64,000 nucleotides of DNA from Gaiella sp. (GTDB lineage Bacteria > Actinomycetota > Thermoleophilia > Gaiellales > Gaiellaceae), in assembly GCA_027493885.1 (NCBI GenBank), contig JAOSJZ010000001.1:62001-126000 (forward strand). Reading direction: 5' to 3'. Below are positions 25,947-35,743 of this stretch, piece by piece; position 1 is the first letter of the stretch; each line of letters starts with the position of its first letter. Both the position numbers and the translations under genes were made by a program. The notes under the pieces were generated by a model that searched no databases, was not told the DNA's origin, and saw only the letters and a program-made list of their open reading frames with translations.

Positions 25947-26978
25947 ATGGAACGAGTCGGCTTCGCAACCGGGTACGACGCCAGCCTCTCGAACAAGGAC
26001 ATGGCCGGGTGGATGGCCGAGGCCGAGCGCCGCGGCTACGAGATCGGCTTCTTCTCCGAGACGATCGAGCTCAACCGCGACTCGCCGACGGCGCTCGCCA
26101 CGTTCGCGCTCTCGACGTCGAAGCTGACGCTCGGCACGACGCAGATCGTGCGGCTCCGGAGCCCGCTCGTGATGGCGCAGACCCTCGCCGCGCTCGACGA
26201 GATGTCGGAAGGCCGGATCATGCTCGCGCCGGGAGCGTGCACGAAGACGCATTCGCTCCGCCACGGCCTCGAGCACATCAATGCCTCCGTCGCGCTGCGC
26301 GAGTACGTCGAGTCGATCCGGCTCATCCTGACGGGCGAGCGCGTCTCGTACCACGGCCAGGCGGTCAACTTCGACGACGTGCTGCTCGGCTTCAAGCCGT
26401 ACCGCTCGTACATCCCGATGTACCTGCCCGCGACGAGCCGGGCCGGGCTCCGGCTTGCGGGCAAGATCGCCGACGGCGTGCTGCTCAACGCGATCTGCTC
26501 GCCCGAGTACAGCGCGAACGCGCTGGCGATCGTGCGCGAGTCGGCCGAAGAGGCCGGGCGCGACTGGTCGGAGTTCAAGGTCGCGCAGCTGATCAACTGC
26601 TCGGTCGAGGACGACCACGACGCCGCGATCCAGGCGATCAAGTGGGAGGTCGCGAGCAAGCTCGACCCGATCCAGCTCCCGTTCATCGCCGAGCCGAAGA
26701 TGAAGGTCGGCGAGCCGTACATCCGCCGCGAGGACATCCCGATCTTCGAGGAGGCGTGGAATCGGGGCGGCAAGCAGGCGCTGATCGAGGCCGTGCCGGA
26801 CTCGTACGTCGAGGGCATGACCGCGAGCGGCACGCCGGACGAGGTGCTCGCGCGGGTGCAGAAGTTCCGCGACGTGGGCGTCCAGCTGCCCATCCTCCGG
26901 CCCGCCGCGGCGCACCAGACCGAGCGGCTGCTCGACCTGTTCGCGCCCGCGAAGGCAACCGCGCCGGCGCCCGCCTGA
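25947..26978 (+). CDS. LLM-class (F420 or FMN-dependent) oxidoreductase
   Basis: The 343-residue TIM-barrel protein starts MERVGFATGYDASLSNKDMAGW. It contains LGTTQIVRLRSPLVMAQTLAALDEMSEGR, the luciferase-like strand for cofactor phosphate binding, and MYLPATSRAGLRLAGKIADGVLLN. It resembles methylene-tetrahydromethanopterin reductase-like F420 enzymes rather than two-component monooxygenases, but cofactor choice cannot be proven from sequence. It is first in the operon with hyuA, hyuB and an amidohydrolase, behind operator O1, so a redox step on the same substrate is likely. Confidence 0.82.
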   Translation: MERVGFATGYDASLSNKDMAGWMAEAERRGYEIGFFSETIELNRDSPTALATFALSTSKLTLGTTQIVRLRSPLVMAQTLAALDEMSEGRIMLAPGACTKTHSLRHGLEHINASVALREYVESIRLILTGERVSYHGQAVNFDDVLLGFKPYRSYIPMYLPATSRAGLRLAGKIADGVLLNAICSPEYSANALAIVRESAEEAGRDWSEFKVAQLINCSVEDDHDAAIQAIKWEVASKLDPIQLPFIAEPKMKVGEPYIRREDIPIFEEAWNRGGKQALIEAVPDSYVEGMTASGTPDEVLARVQKFRDVGVQLPILRPAAAHQTERLLDLFAPAKATAPAPA

Positions 26979-26988
26979 GAGTCGCGGA

Positions 26989-29058
26989 GTGCTTCGCGCC
27001 GGCGTCGACATCGGCGGCACGTTCACGGACCTCTGCGTCGTCGACTCGGACCACGTGGTCGCGGTCGGCAAGACGCTGACGACGCCGAACGACCCCTCGC
27101 AGGGCGTCGAGACCGTGCTCGCCGAGACGTTGGAGCGCCTCGGGCTCCGCTTTGCCGACCTCGAGCTCGTGGTCCACGGGACGACGCTCGTCACCAACGC
27201 GATCATCGAGCGCAAGGGCTCGCCGACCGCGCTCCTGACGACCCGCGGCTTCCGCGACGCGGTCGAGATCGGCCGGGAGCGGCGGTACGAGCTCTACGAC
27301 CTCGAGATCGAGAACCCGCGCACGCTCGTCCCGCGGCACCTGCGGTTCGACGTCCCCGAGCGCACGCTCGCGGACGGCTCGGTCGCGGTCGCGCTCGACG
27401 AGCCCTACGTCGAGCGGCTCGGTCGAGAGCTCGAGGAGTCCGGGATCGAGGCGGTCGCCGTCTCCTTCCTCCACAGCTTCACCAACCCGGAGCACGAGCG
27501 TCGTGCCCGTGACACCCTCCTGCGGGCGGCGCCCGCGCTCCGGGTCTCCCTCTCGTCGGAGGTCGTCCCCGAGATCCGCGAGTTCGAGCGGACGACGACG
27601 ACGGTCGCGAACGTCTACGTCCAGGACCTGATGGCGCGCTACCTCACCGAGCTGCACGAGCGGCTCGGGCGGCGCGGCTTCGACGGACAGCTGTACGTGA
27701 TGCTCTCGAGCGGCGGCATCGCCACGATCGAGACGGCCAAGCGGTTTCCGATCCGGCTGCTCGAGTCGGGCCCCGCCGCGGGCGCGCTCGCGGCCGCGTC
27801 CTACGGGCGGGCGGGCGGCCACGCCGACCTCGTCTCGTTCGACATGGGCGGGACGACGGCGAAGCTCTGCGTCGTCGAGGACGGCCGTCCGCTCGTGGCG
27901 GACGAGTTCGAGGTCGACCGCCGCTACCGGCTCAAGCGCGGCTCGGGCACGCCGGTGCGCGTGCCCGTCATCGACATGATCGAGATCGGCGTGGGGGGCG
28001 GCTCGATCGCGCGCGTGAACAGGCTCGGCCTGCTCGAGGTGGGGCCCGACTCGGCGGGCGCCGACCCCGGGCCGGCGTGCTACGGCCTCGGCGGCACCCG
28101 GCCGACGGTGACGGACGCCGACCTCGTGCTCGGCTACCTCGACCCGGGGTACTTCCTCGGCGGGCGCATGCAGCTCGACGTCACGGCCGCGCGGCAGGCG
28201 ATCGAGCGCGACGTCGGGGCCCCGCTCGGGATGAGCGTGGAGGACGCAGCCTGGGGTATCCACACGATCGTGAACGAGAACATGGCGAACGCGGCCCGGG
28301 TCCACGCGGTCGAGCGCGGCAAAGACCCGACCGCAATGCCGCTCTTCGCGTTCGGCGGCGCCGGCCCCGTGCACGCGGCCGGTGTGGCGACCGCGCTCGG
28401 GTCGCCGTCGCTCGTCGCGCCACTCGGCGCCGGCGTGATGAGCGCGCTCGGCTTTCTCACCGCGCCGCTCGCGTTCGACTTCGTCCGTACGTGGCGCTGC
28501 ACGCTCGACGACGCCGACTGGGAGCGCGTCAACGCGCTGCTGCACGAGATGGAGTCGGACGGCGCCGGGCTCCTCGCCGAGGCCGGCGTCGGCGGGGACG
28601 ACGTCGACCACGAGCGGTTCGCGGACATGCGCTATGTCGGCCAGGGACACGAGGTGCGCGTCCGGCTGCCGCAGGCCGAGCTGAGCGACGGTGCGGAGCT
28701 TCTCGAGCTGTTCGGGCGAGAGTATGCGCGCCTCTACGGCCGGCGTGGGCCGGACGTCCCGGTGGAGGGCCTGAACTGGCGCGTCGTGTCGTCGGGCCCG
28801 CGTCCCGACCTCGAGCTCGCCGCGGTCGCGGTCGACGCCTCGTCGCGCCCGCCCGAGGCGAGGCGGGCGGCGTTCTTCTCGGCGCTCGGCGGCTACGTCG
28901 AGACGCCGGTGTACGACCGCTACGCGCTGCGGGCTGGCGCACGGCTGGCCGGGCCCGCGATCGTCGAGGAGCGCGAGTCGACTCTCGTCGTCGGGCCGGG
29001 GCAGCTCGTCGAGGTGACGCCGGAGCTGAGCCTGCACGTGACGCTGGAGGGGCGCTGA
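26989..29058 (+). CDS. hyuA: Hydantoinase/oxoprolinase A subunit
   Basis: The 689-residue protein starts at GTG 26989, 10 bases after the oxidoreductase. The ATPase-fold motifs of the HyuA/OplAH N-half are AGVDIGGTFTDLCVV, VVHGTTLVTNAIIERKG and SFDMGGTTAKLCVV. A loop VGGGSIARVNRLGLLEVGPDS precedes DPGPACYG, followed by the C-terminal FGGAGPVHA and LNWRV. With HyuB such proteins open cyclic amides (N-methylhydantoin, 5-oxoproline, caprolactam) or carboxylate ketones at ATP cost. TGATG couples it to hyuB. Confidence 0.9.
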   Translation: MLRAGVDIGGTFTDLCVVDSDHVVAVGKTLTTPNDPSQGVETVLAETLERLGLRFADLELVVHGTTLVTNAIIERKGSPTALLTTRGFRDAVEIGRERRYELYDLEIENPRTLVPRHLRFDVPERTLADGSVAVALDEPYVERLGRELEESGIEAVAVSFLHSFTNPEHERRARDTLLRAAPALRVSLSSEVVPEIREFERTTTTVANVYVQDLMARYLTELHERLGRRGFDGQLYVMLSSGGIATIETAKRFPIRLLESGPAAGALAAASYGRAGGHADLVSFDMGGTTAKLCVVEDGRPLVADEFEVDRRYRLKRGSGTPVRVPVIDMIEIGVGGGSIARVNRLGLLEVGPDSAGADPGPACYGLGGTRPTVTDADLVLGYLDPGYFLGGRMQLDVTAARQAIERDVGAPLGMSVEDAAWGIHTIVNENMANAARVHAVERGKDPTAMPLFAFGGAGPVHAAGVATALGSPSLVAPLGAGVMSALGFLTAPLAFDFVRTWRCTLDDADWERVNALLHEMESDGAGLLAEAGVGGDDVDHERFADMRYVGQGHEVRVRLPQAELSDGAELLELFGREYARLYGRRGPDVPVEGLNWRVVSSGPRPDLELAAVAVDASSRPPEARRAAFFSALGGYVETPVYDRYALRAGARLAGPAIVEERESTLVVGPGQLVEVTPELSLHVTLEGR

Positions 29059-30792
29059 TGGACCCGATCCTCGTCGAGGTGCTCTCGAACCGGCTGATCT
29101 CGATCGTGAACGAGCAGCAGGCGGCGCTGATCCGCACGGCGTTCTCGACCGTCGTACGCGAGTCGGAGGATCTCGCGTGCGGGGTGTTCGACTCCCGGGG
29201 CCAGATGGTCGCGCAGTCGCTCACCGGCACCCCTGGCCACATCAACGCGATGGCGACGGGCGTCCGGCACTTCCTCACGACCTACCCCGCGGAGGCGCTT
29301 CGGCCGGGCGACGTCCTGCTCACGAACGACCCGTGGCAGACGAGCGGCCAGATCAACGACATCACGGTCGTGACCCCCGTCTTCGCGGGCGGGCGGCCGA
29401 TCGCGTTCTTCGCCAACACGTGCCATGCGGCCGACATCGGCGGGAAGATCCTCTCCGCGGAGTCGCGCGAGGTGTTCGAGGAGGGCCTGCGCATCCCGAT
29501 CATGAAGCTGTTCGAGGAGGGCGAGATCAACGAGTCGCTCGTCACGATCGTGCGCGCAAACGTTCGCACGCCCGACGAGACGGTCGGCGACCTCTACGCG
29601 CAGTCGGCGTGTAACGACGTCGGCGCGCGAAGCCTGCTCACGCTCGTGGAGGAGTTCGGGCTCGAGTCGATCGACCCGCTCGCCGACGAGATCATCCGGC
29701 GCTCCGAGGATGCGATGCGGGACGCGATCCGCCGGCTTCCCGACGGCGTGTACGAGCACGAGGGCTGGAGCGACGGCTTCGACGAGCCCATCCGGCTGGC
29801 GGTCGCGGTGACGGTCGACGGCGACGAGCTCGGAATCGACTTCGCCGGCTCGTCGCCGCAGAGCCGCTACGGGATCAACCTCGTTCTCAACTACACGCAC
29901 GCCTATGCGTCGTTCGCGGCCAAGGCGGCGCTCGCGCCCGACGTCCCGCACAACGAGGGGTCGTTCAGGCCGGTGCACGTCACCGCGCCGCCCGGCTCGA
30001 TCCTCAACTGCCTCGAGCCGGCGCCGGTCGGCACGCGACACCTGATCGGCCACCTGCTTCCGGGCGTCATCTTCGGCGCGCTCGCGCCCGCCCTCCCCAA
30101 CCGTCTCATGGCGACCGGCGCCGACGCGACGTGGCTCACGATCTGGCGGGGCTCCGATCGGGACGGAGCGCCGTTCTCGCTCACCCTCTTCCAGTCAGGC
30201 GGCACCGGCGCGCGAGCGACGAAGGACGGGCTCTCGACGACGGGCTTCCCGAGCGGGGTGGCGGGGGTTCCCGCGGAGGTGATCGAGACGCTGACCCCGC
30301 TCGTCCAGTACCGCCGCGAGCTGCGCACGGATTCCGGCGGAGCCGGGCGGTGCCGGGGGCCTCGGCCAGGCAACCGAGACCGCCTGCCTGGGTGGAGGGC
30401 CGTGGAGCGTGTCGACGCTGATCGACCGTACCGGCTTCCCGGCCGCGGGCCTGGAGGGCGGGCTTCCCGGCGCTCCGGGCGGCCTCTCGCTCTCCTCGGG
30501 CGAGCCGGCGCAGCCGAAGACCGTGCTGCAGCTCCGCCCCGAGCTGCACGTCCTGCTCGAGCCACCCGGCGGCGGCGGCTACGGCGACCCGCGCGACCGC
30601 GACCCCGAGCTCGTCCTCGGCGACGTCGTCGACGGCTACGTGTCGATCGAGGCCGCGCGCGAGCTGTACGGCGTCGCGATCGACTACATCGGCGAGCCCG
30701 AGCGCATCGTGCGCACGCCCGCCCACTACCGGATCGACGAGGAGGCAACGGCGCGGTTGCGCGCAGTCGGCGCGACCGTTGCACGCCGGTAG
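29058..30792 (+). CDS. hyuB: Hydantoinase/oxoprolinase B subunit, frameshifted
   Basis: From ATG 29058 the protein shows the B-subunit pattern: DPILVEVLSNRLISIVNEQQ, IRTAFSTVVRESEDLACGVFD, TPGHINAM, GDVLLTNDPWQTSGQINDIT, CHAADIGGK, and IDFAGSSPQSRYGINLV. At the G5 run 30355-30359 the frame breaks after RTDSGGAGRCRG. One added base continues it as GLGQATETACLGGGPWS and then RTGFPAAGLEGGLPG, PPGGGGYGDPRDRD and DYIGEPERIVRTPAHYR to the TAG at 30790-30792. The restored length is about 578 residues, normal for HyuB. It pairs with hyuA. TAGTG overlaps the amidohydrolase start. Confidence 0.85.
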
Positions 30793-32204
30793 TGCCGGTC
30801 GACCTCCGCATCCGCGGCGGCGTCGTCGTCGCTCCGGCAGGCCCGGTCGAGGCCGACGTGCTCGTGGCGGACGGGCGGATTGCCGGCGTGGTCGAGCCCG
30901 GGCTCGAGCTCGGTGCCGACCGCGAGCTCGACGCCGCGGGCAAGGTCGTCCTGCCGGGGATGGTCGACGTGCACGTCCACACACGGGAGCCCGGCTACAC
31001 GCACAAGGAGGACATCCGGACGACGACCGAGCAGGCGGCGGTCGGTGGTGTGACGACGATCTTCGGGATGCCGAACCTCGAGCCGCCGACGACGACGCTC
31101 GAGACGCTCGAGCAGGTGCTCGACCTCTACGCAGAGAGCTCGATCGTCGACTACAACCACAACCCGGCCGCGGTGCTGGTCGAGCAGGTCGCGGCGATGG
31201 CCGAGACCGGGATCCGCGCATTCAAGATCTTCATGGTCGTCGACACCGGCCGCAGCTACCCGCACCCGAGCGGCACCGGAGAGCACGACCACGGCCGCCT
31301 GTTGCGGGCGATGGACGAGATCGCGCCGACCGGCCTCGTGCTGATCGTCCACCCTCACGACCAGTCGCTGATGGACCTGGTCGAGGGCGAGTACCTGGCA
31401 CGCGGGGAGAACACGCCGCAGGCCTATGCGCGGGCCTACGCGGCGCGGGAGGGCCTGATCTGGGACACGGCGTGCGACCTGCTGATCCGCCTCTGCGAGG
31501 CCTCCGGCTGCCCCGTCCATCTCGCGCACATGCAGACGCGCCGCTCGATCGACGCCGTCCGCCGGGCGAAGGCGCGTGGCGTACAGGTCACCTGCGAGGT
31601 CAATCACTGGGCGCTCTTCCTCGCGCGCTGGGACGACGTGGAGCAGCTCGGCCCGTACGCCCTCTCCTACTGGGTCCCCGACGACGCCCGCGCGGCGATC
31701 TGGGAGGGGATCGAGGACGGCACGATCGACCTGCTCTCCTCCGACCACGCGCCGCACACGCGCGACGAGAAGGAGATCGGCTGGACGCGAATGTGGAGCG
31801 CCCACACCGGAACGCCCGGGATCCAGTACGAGTACCCGCTGCTGCTCGACGCGGCCGTGCGTGGGCAGCTGTCGCTCGAGCGCGCGGTCGAGCTCGCCGC
31901 CGGCGCGCCCGCGAGGGTCTTCGGGCTCGCCGGCCGCAAGGGCGCGATCGCCCCCGGCCACGACGCCGACCTCGTCGTCGCGGACCTCGACGCGCCCTGG
32001 ACGATCGCAAACGACGGCGTCCTCTCGCGCTGTGGCTGGACGCCCTACGACGGGCGCGAGTGCCGGGTCGAGATCGAGCGGGTGCTCGTCCGCGGCGTCG
32101 AGGTCGCCTCCGACGGCGTCGTCACCGGGTCTCCGGGCCACGGCCGGATGGCGCTGGCCGGTCGTCCAGGTCGAGGCGCAGGGCCGCCCGCACAAATATC
32201 TTGA
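30792..32204 (+). CDS. Dihydroorotase/hydantoinase-type cyclic amidohydrolase
   Basis: The 470-residue metal-dependent amidohydrolase starts at GTG 30792. Metal-binding and family motifs are PGMVDVHVHTREPGYTHKEDI, GGVTTIFGMPN, AFKIFM with the Lys that is carboxylated in this family, LIVHPHD, PVHLAHMQTRRSI and LLSSDHAPHTRDEKE. A C-terminal GRKGAIAPGHDADLVVAD segment closes the fold. It is closest in pattern to allantoinase, dihydroorotase and D-hydantoinase types; the substrate is not set by sequence. Its place after hyuAB suggests hydrolysis of a second cyclic amide bond or of a ring product. Confidence 0.85.
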   Translation: MPVDLRIRGGVVVAPAGPVEADVLVADGRIAGVVEPGLELGADRELDAAGKVVLPGMVDVHVHTREPGYTHKEDIRTTTEQAAVGGVTTIFGMPNLEPPTTTLETLEQVLDLYAESSIVDYNHNPAAVLVEQVAAMAETGIRAFKIFMVVDTGRSYPHPSGTGEHDHGRLLRAMDEIAPTGLVLIVHPHDQSLMDLVEGEYLARGENTPQAYARAYAAREGLIWDTACDLLIRLCEASGCPVHLAHMQTRRSIDAVRRAKARGVQVTCEVNHWALFLARWDDVEQLGPYALSYWVPDDARAAIWEGIEDGTIDLLSSDHAPHTRDEKEIGWTRMWSAHTGTPGIQYEYPLLLDAAVRGQLSLERAVELAAGAPARVFGLAGRKGAIAPGHDADLVVADLDAPWTIANDGVLSRCGWTPYDGRECRVEIERVLVRGVEVASDGVVTGSPGHGRMALAGRPGRGAGPPAQIS

Positions 32205-32229
32205 CGTTGAGGTTTCTCTTGGCTACCCT
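32197..32229 (+). promoter_or_regulatory. Predicted MarR operator O2 and promoter of the ABC-marR operon
   Basis: The operator TATCTTGACGTTGAGGTT (32197-32214) has a perfect left half and a degenerate right half. It contains a -35-like TTGACG (32201-32206), followed 17 bases later by TACCCT (32224-32229) as a -10. The site starts inside the last codons of the amidohydrolase gene. Repressor binding would block the -35. The operon ends with marR, so autoregulation is expected. Confidence 0.6.
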
Positions 32230-32275
32230 CGGCCTTCATCGGCCGGCCGGCGATCACAACGAGGAGGGTCTCGTG

Positions 32276-33319
32276 ATGAAGCGCACTATGATGGCGGCAG
32301 CGATAGCGATGGTGATGGTCGTCGCGACATCGGCGTCGGCGGCTCCGACGACGGGCGCGAAGCGCTCCGCGGACCCGCTCAAGTTCGGGTACGACGCGGT
32401 GGCGCAGCTGAACTACGGCAACACGCTGCTCGCCTGGAAGCTGATGCGCTCTCCGAGCGTCACCCCGATGTTCTTCCAGAACGGCTCGCTCAACCAGCAG
32501 GCGCTCGCGAGCGGCCAGGTCCAGCTGTCGCAGTCGGCTGCGACCGTCGCGCTGCCGGCGATCTCGAGGGGCGCGAAGCTCAAGATCATCGGCGCCACCG
32601 TGGTCGACTCCTGGGTGCTGATGGTCTCGTCCGACATCAAGACGCTTGCCGACCTCAAGGGCAAGAAGGTCGCCGCGCACAGCCAGACGTCGGTTTCCGC
32701 GCTCTTCGCGCAGCGCGCCTGCAAGATCGCGGACTGCACGGTGGTGTACATCCCCGGGTCGCCGGTGCGGGCGCAGGCTCTGCTCTCGGGCGAGGTCGCG
32801 GGCACGACGGTCTTCCTCGCCGACGCGCTCCAGACCGACGCGACGAGCCCGGGGAAGACTCGCGTGCTCGTGTACTACCGGAATGTCCCGCTGCCCGACC
32901 TCTACGTGGTCACGACCGCCGACTGGCTCCAGGATCACCAGGCCGAGGCGGCTGACGTGCTCTACGGGATGCTGAAGGCCGCGCGGCTCATGAAGACGAA
33001 CCCTGCGTCCGCCGCCAAGACGCTGCGCAGCGCGTTCCCGGATATCGACCCGAAGTTGCTGCAGTCGGTGATCGCGGCGTACGTCAAGAGGGGTAACTGG
33101 AGCCCCGACCTCGGCTACGAGTCGGTGCGGACGGTGACCAAGACCGTCGACTTCCTCAAGAGCACCGGGGCAATCTCCGCGAGCGCCCCGCGCTACGCGG
33201 GTGCCTACGTCGACATCCGGCCGCTCAAGATCGCGCTCGCGCGGCTGGCGAAGGAGGACAAGCAGAAAGCTGCCAAGGCGGCGGCGAAGAAGAAGGCCAA
33301 CACCTCGGGAAAGGGGTGA
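32276..33319 (+). CDS. ABC transporter substrate-binding protein, NitT/TauT/SsuA type
   Basis: About 347 residues, from ATG 32276 (or GTG 32273) behind GAGGAGG. A signal peptide runs over residues 1-22 ending TSASA. The NMT1/SsuA-like body includes KFGYDAVAQLNYGNTLLAWKLM, LASGQVQLSQSAATVALPAISRGAKLKIIGA, LKGKKVAAHSQTS and ALLSGEVAGTTVFLADALQ. A Lys/Ala-rich tail ends the protein. The family binds small organic anions or heterocycles (sulfonates, nitrate, pyrimidines). The ligand here should be the inducer compound of the regulon, which is inference from context. Confidence 0.85.
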   Translation: MKRTMMAAAIAMVMVVATSASAAPTTGAKRSADPLKFGYDAVAQLNYGNTLLAWKLMRSPSVTPMFFQNGSLNQQALASGQVQLSQSAATVALPAISRGAKLKIIGATVVDSWVLMVSSDIKTLADLKGKKVAAHSQTSVSALFAQRACKIADCTVVYIPGSPVRAQALLSGEVAGTTVFLADALQTDATSPGKTRVLVYYRNVPLPDLYVVTTADWLQDHQAEAADVLYGMLKAARLMKTNPASAAKTLRSAFPDIDPKLLQSVIAAYVKRGNWSPDLGYESVRTVTKTVDFLKSTGAISASAPRYAGAYVDIRPLKIALARLAKEDKQKAAKAAAKKKANTSGKG

Positions 33320-33351
33320 TCCGGTCCGCCTGAGCGCGGTCGGGCGGTTGG

Positions 33352-34185
33352 ATGGACGCGGGCGACGGGACGAGCCCGGGGGGTGCGGCCGTGGTGCAGC
33401 CGCGGCCTGCCCTCGTCAAGGTTCGCGCGCCCGGCCGCGAGTGGTGGTTTCTCCCGCTTCGCATCCTGTCGGTCGTGGTGCTGCTCGGGGCATGGCAGGC
33501 GTTCGGGGGGCAGGAGCGCTCGGGAATCGAGTTCCTGCCGCGCTTCTCGGACGTCGTCCAGGGCCTCGTCTCGCTCGTGCAGGACGACGAGTTCTGGCGC
33601 GCCACACGCGACACGGTGCAGGTGCTCGTGCTGGGGTACGCGTTGACGGTAGTCGTGGGGATCCCCATCGGGGTCGTCATGGGAGCGAAGCACATCGTGC
33701 GCCGGGCGCTCCGGCCGCTGGTGGGCATCCTGCTTGCGACGCCGATCGCGCCGCTCGTACCGATCCTCATCATCATGCTCGGCATCGGCATCTCGGCCCG
33801 GGTCGCGACGATCTTCATCCTCGCCGTGCCCATCCTCATCGAGAACACGGCCGCGAGCGTCGCGACCGTGCCTCGGCGCCTCGTCGACATGGGCCACAGC
33901 TTCGGTGCAAGCAGGCGTCAGCTGGCGATGGCCGTCATCGTCCCGGCCTCGCTTCCGGGGATCTTCGCCGGCTTGCGCCTCGCCGCCGGCCGTGCGGTCG
34001 TCGGCATGGTCGTGGGTGAGCTGATCATCGCCTCCGCCGGGCTCGGCCAGCTCATCCAGCTGTACAGCACGACCTTCGACGCGCCGAAGCTGTTCGCCAC
34101 GGTGGTCGCCGTGCTCCTGATCGGGCTCGGAGCCGTTCAGCTGGTGCAGATCGCCGAGCGACGCTCAGGGAGGTGGCGTCGATGA
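33352..34185 (+). CDS. ABC transporter permease, NitT/TauT/SsuC type (first)
   Basis: The 277-residue permease has a polar N terminus and six hydrophobic segments. The cytoplasmic EAA-like loop MGHSFGASRRQLAMAVIVPASLPGI touches the ATPase. It overlaps the ATPase gene by 4 bases. A second related permease (34928-35743) in the same operon suggests a heterodimeric membrane part. Confidence 0.88.
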   Translation: MDAGDGTSPGGAAVVQPRPALVKVRAPGREWWFLPLRILSVVVLLGAWQAFGGQERSGIEFLPRFSDVVQGLVSLVQDDEFWRATRDTVQVLVLGYALTVVVGIPIGVVMGAKHIVRRALRPLVGILLATPIAPLVPILIIMLGIGISARVATIFILAVPILIENTAASVATVPRRLVDMGHSFGASRRQLAMAVIVPASLPGIFAGLRLAAGRAVVGMVVGELIIASAGLGQLIQLYSTTFDAPKLFATVVAVLLIGLGAVQLVQIAERRSGRWRR

Positions 34186-34958
34186 GCGACGGTCACCGCC
34201 GGGTTCGGGTGGACAGCGTGACGAAGCTGTTCCCGAACGCCCAAGGAGGAACGTTCACGGCGCTGCAGGACGTGACGTTCGACGTCGGCGACTTCGAGTT
34301 CCTCTCGATCATCGGCCCGAGCGGCTCGGGCAAGACCACCCTGCTGCGGATTCTCGGAGGGCTGGAGTTCCCGGAGCACGGGGCGGTGGTGATCGACGAG
34401 GCGGAGGTGCGGGGGCCGGGCCGCGAGCGGGCGATCGTGTTCCAGGACTTCGCGCTGCTGCCCTGGAGATCGGTTCTGGGCAACGTCGTGTTCCCCCTCG
34501 AGCTCCGGCGCGTCGCCAAGGGCGAACGCGACCGGCGCGCGCACGAGGCGATCACCCTGGTGGGGCTCGCAGGCTTCGAGGACTACTACCCGAACATGCT
34601 CTCGGGCGGCATGCAGCAGCGCGTCGGCCTGGCGCGCGCGCTCGCCGTCGAGCCGGAGGTGCTGTTGATGGACGAGCCCTTCGGCGCGCTCGACGCGCAA
34701 ACGAGGACGGTGCTGCAGGACGAGCTGCTGCAGATCTGGGAGCGCGATCGCAAGACCGTCGTCTTCGTCACGCACGACATGGCGGAGGCGGTGTTCCTCT
34801 CGGACCGCGTGCTCATCCTCTCCGCGAACCCGGGCACGGTCCACAGGGTCGTCACCGTCGAGCTCCCGCGGCCGAGGCTCGACGAGCTTCGCCGCACGGC
34901 GGAGTTCGCGGATCTTGTCGGAGACGTATGGGAAACGTTGCAGACGTTGACGCGCTGA
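34182..34958 (+). CDS. ABC transporter ATP-binding protein, NitT/TauT/SsuB type
   Basis: The 258-residue ATPase starts at ATG 34182. Walker A is GPSGSGKTTLL, the Q-loop VFQDFALLPW is typical for SsuB/TauB, the signature is LSGGMQQRVGLARAL, Walker B VLLMDEPFGALD, and the H-loop FVTHDMAEA. It energises the importer together with the two permeases and overlaps the next permease by 31 bases. Confidence 0.9.
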   Translation: MSDGHRRVRVDSVTKLFPNAQGGTFTALQDVTFDVGDFEFLSIIGPSGSGKTTLLRILGGLEFPEHGAVVIDEAEVRGPGRERAIVFQDFALLPWRSVLGNVVFPLELRRVAKGERDRRAHEAITLVGLAGFEDYYPNMLSGGMQQRVGLARALAVEPEVLLMDEPFGALDAQTRTVLQDELLQIWERDRKTVVFVTHDMAEAVFLSDRVLILSANPGTVHRVVTVELPRPRLDELRRTAEFADLVGDVWETLQTLTR

Positions 34959-35743
34959 GCCGGCCGCGCGCGCGGCAGTCTCGCGTACGGCGTTTCGTGA
35001 GCGGCGCCTGGCAGCGCTATCCCGGGGCGCTCGTGATCCTCGGGCTTCTCATCCTGTGGGAGATCGCAGGCGAGCTGCAGCTGTTCGCCTTCCTGCCCTC
35101 GATCCGCGAGATCGTCGACGCCGGTGTGACGCTGCTCGAGCGGCCCGACGTGTGGCGCTCCTGGGGCCGAACGCTCCTCGAGGTCTTCGTGGGAACCGCG
35201 ATCGCCGTGGGCCTCGGCTTCGTGCTCGGCGTGTCGATGGCGCAGAGCCGGGTGGTCGAGGCGCTGTTCGGGCTCTACGTCGACCTCTTCCAGAGCGCAC
35301 CGGTGTCGGCCTTCGTGCCGGTGATCGGGCTCGTGTTCGGGCTCGGCTACTCGGCGATCGTCGCGACCGTCACGATCTTCGCCTTCTTCGTCTTCACCGT
35401 GAACACCTACACGGGCGTCAAGAACGTCGACCCACGGCTGATCGAGATGGCGCGGTCGTTCGGTGCGGGCCGGGTCGCGGTGCAATTTCGGGTCGTCATC
35501 CCTGCTGCGCGCCCGATGATGCTGACGGGCCTCGGCCTCGCCGTGGGCCGGGGCGTGAACGGCGGCATCCTGGGCGAGATGCTGATCTCCATCGTCGGGA
35601 TCGGTGGGCTCCTGATGTACTACGGCGGGGCGTTCCAGGAGGACTTCGTCTTCGCGCTCGTCTTCATGGTCTTGATCATCGCGGTCGTCCTGATGTCGCT
35701 CATCCAGCGGCTCGCGGACAAGTACGAGGAGCGGATGCGGTGA
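34928..35743 (+). CDS. ABC transporter permease, NitT/TauT/SsuC type (second)
   Basis: The 271-residue permease starts at ATG 34928 within the ATPase gene. Six hydrophobic segments surround the loop MARSFGAGRVAVQFRVVIPAARPMM, the ATPase contact. NGGILGEMLISIVGIGGLLMYYGG is a conserved late helix of the family. GTGA couples it to marR. Confidence 0.88.
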   Translation: MGNVADVDALSRPRARQSRVRRFVSGAWQRYPGALVILGLLILWEIAGELQLFAFLPSIREIVDAGVTLLERPDVWRSWGRTLLEVFVGTAIAVGLGFVLGVSMAQSRVVEALFGLYVDLFQSAPVSAFVPVIGLVFGLGYSAIVATVTIFAFFVFTVNTYTGVKNVDPRLIEMARSFGAGRVAVQFRVVIPAARPMMLTGLGLAVGRGVNGGILGEMLISIVGIGGLLMYYGGAFQEDFVFALVFMVLIIAVVLMSLIQRLADKYEERMR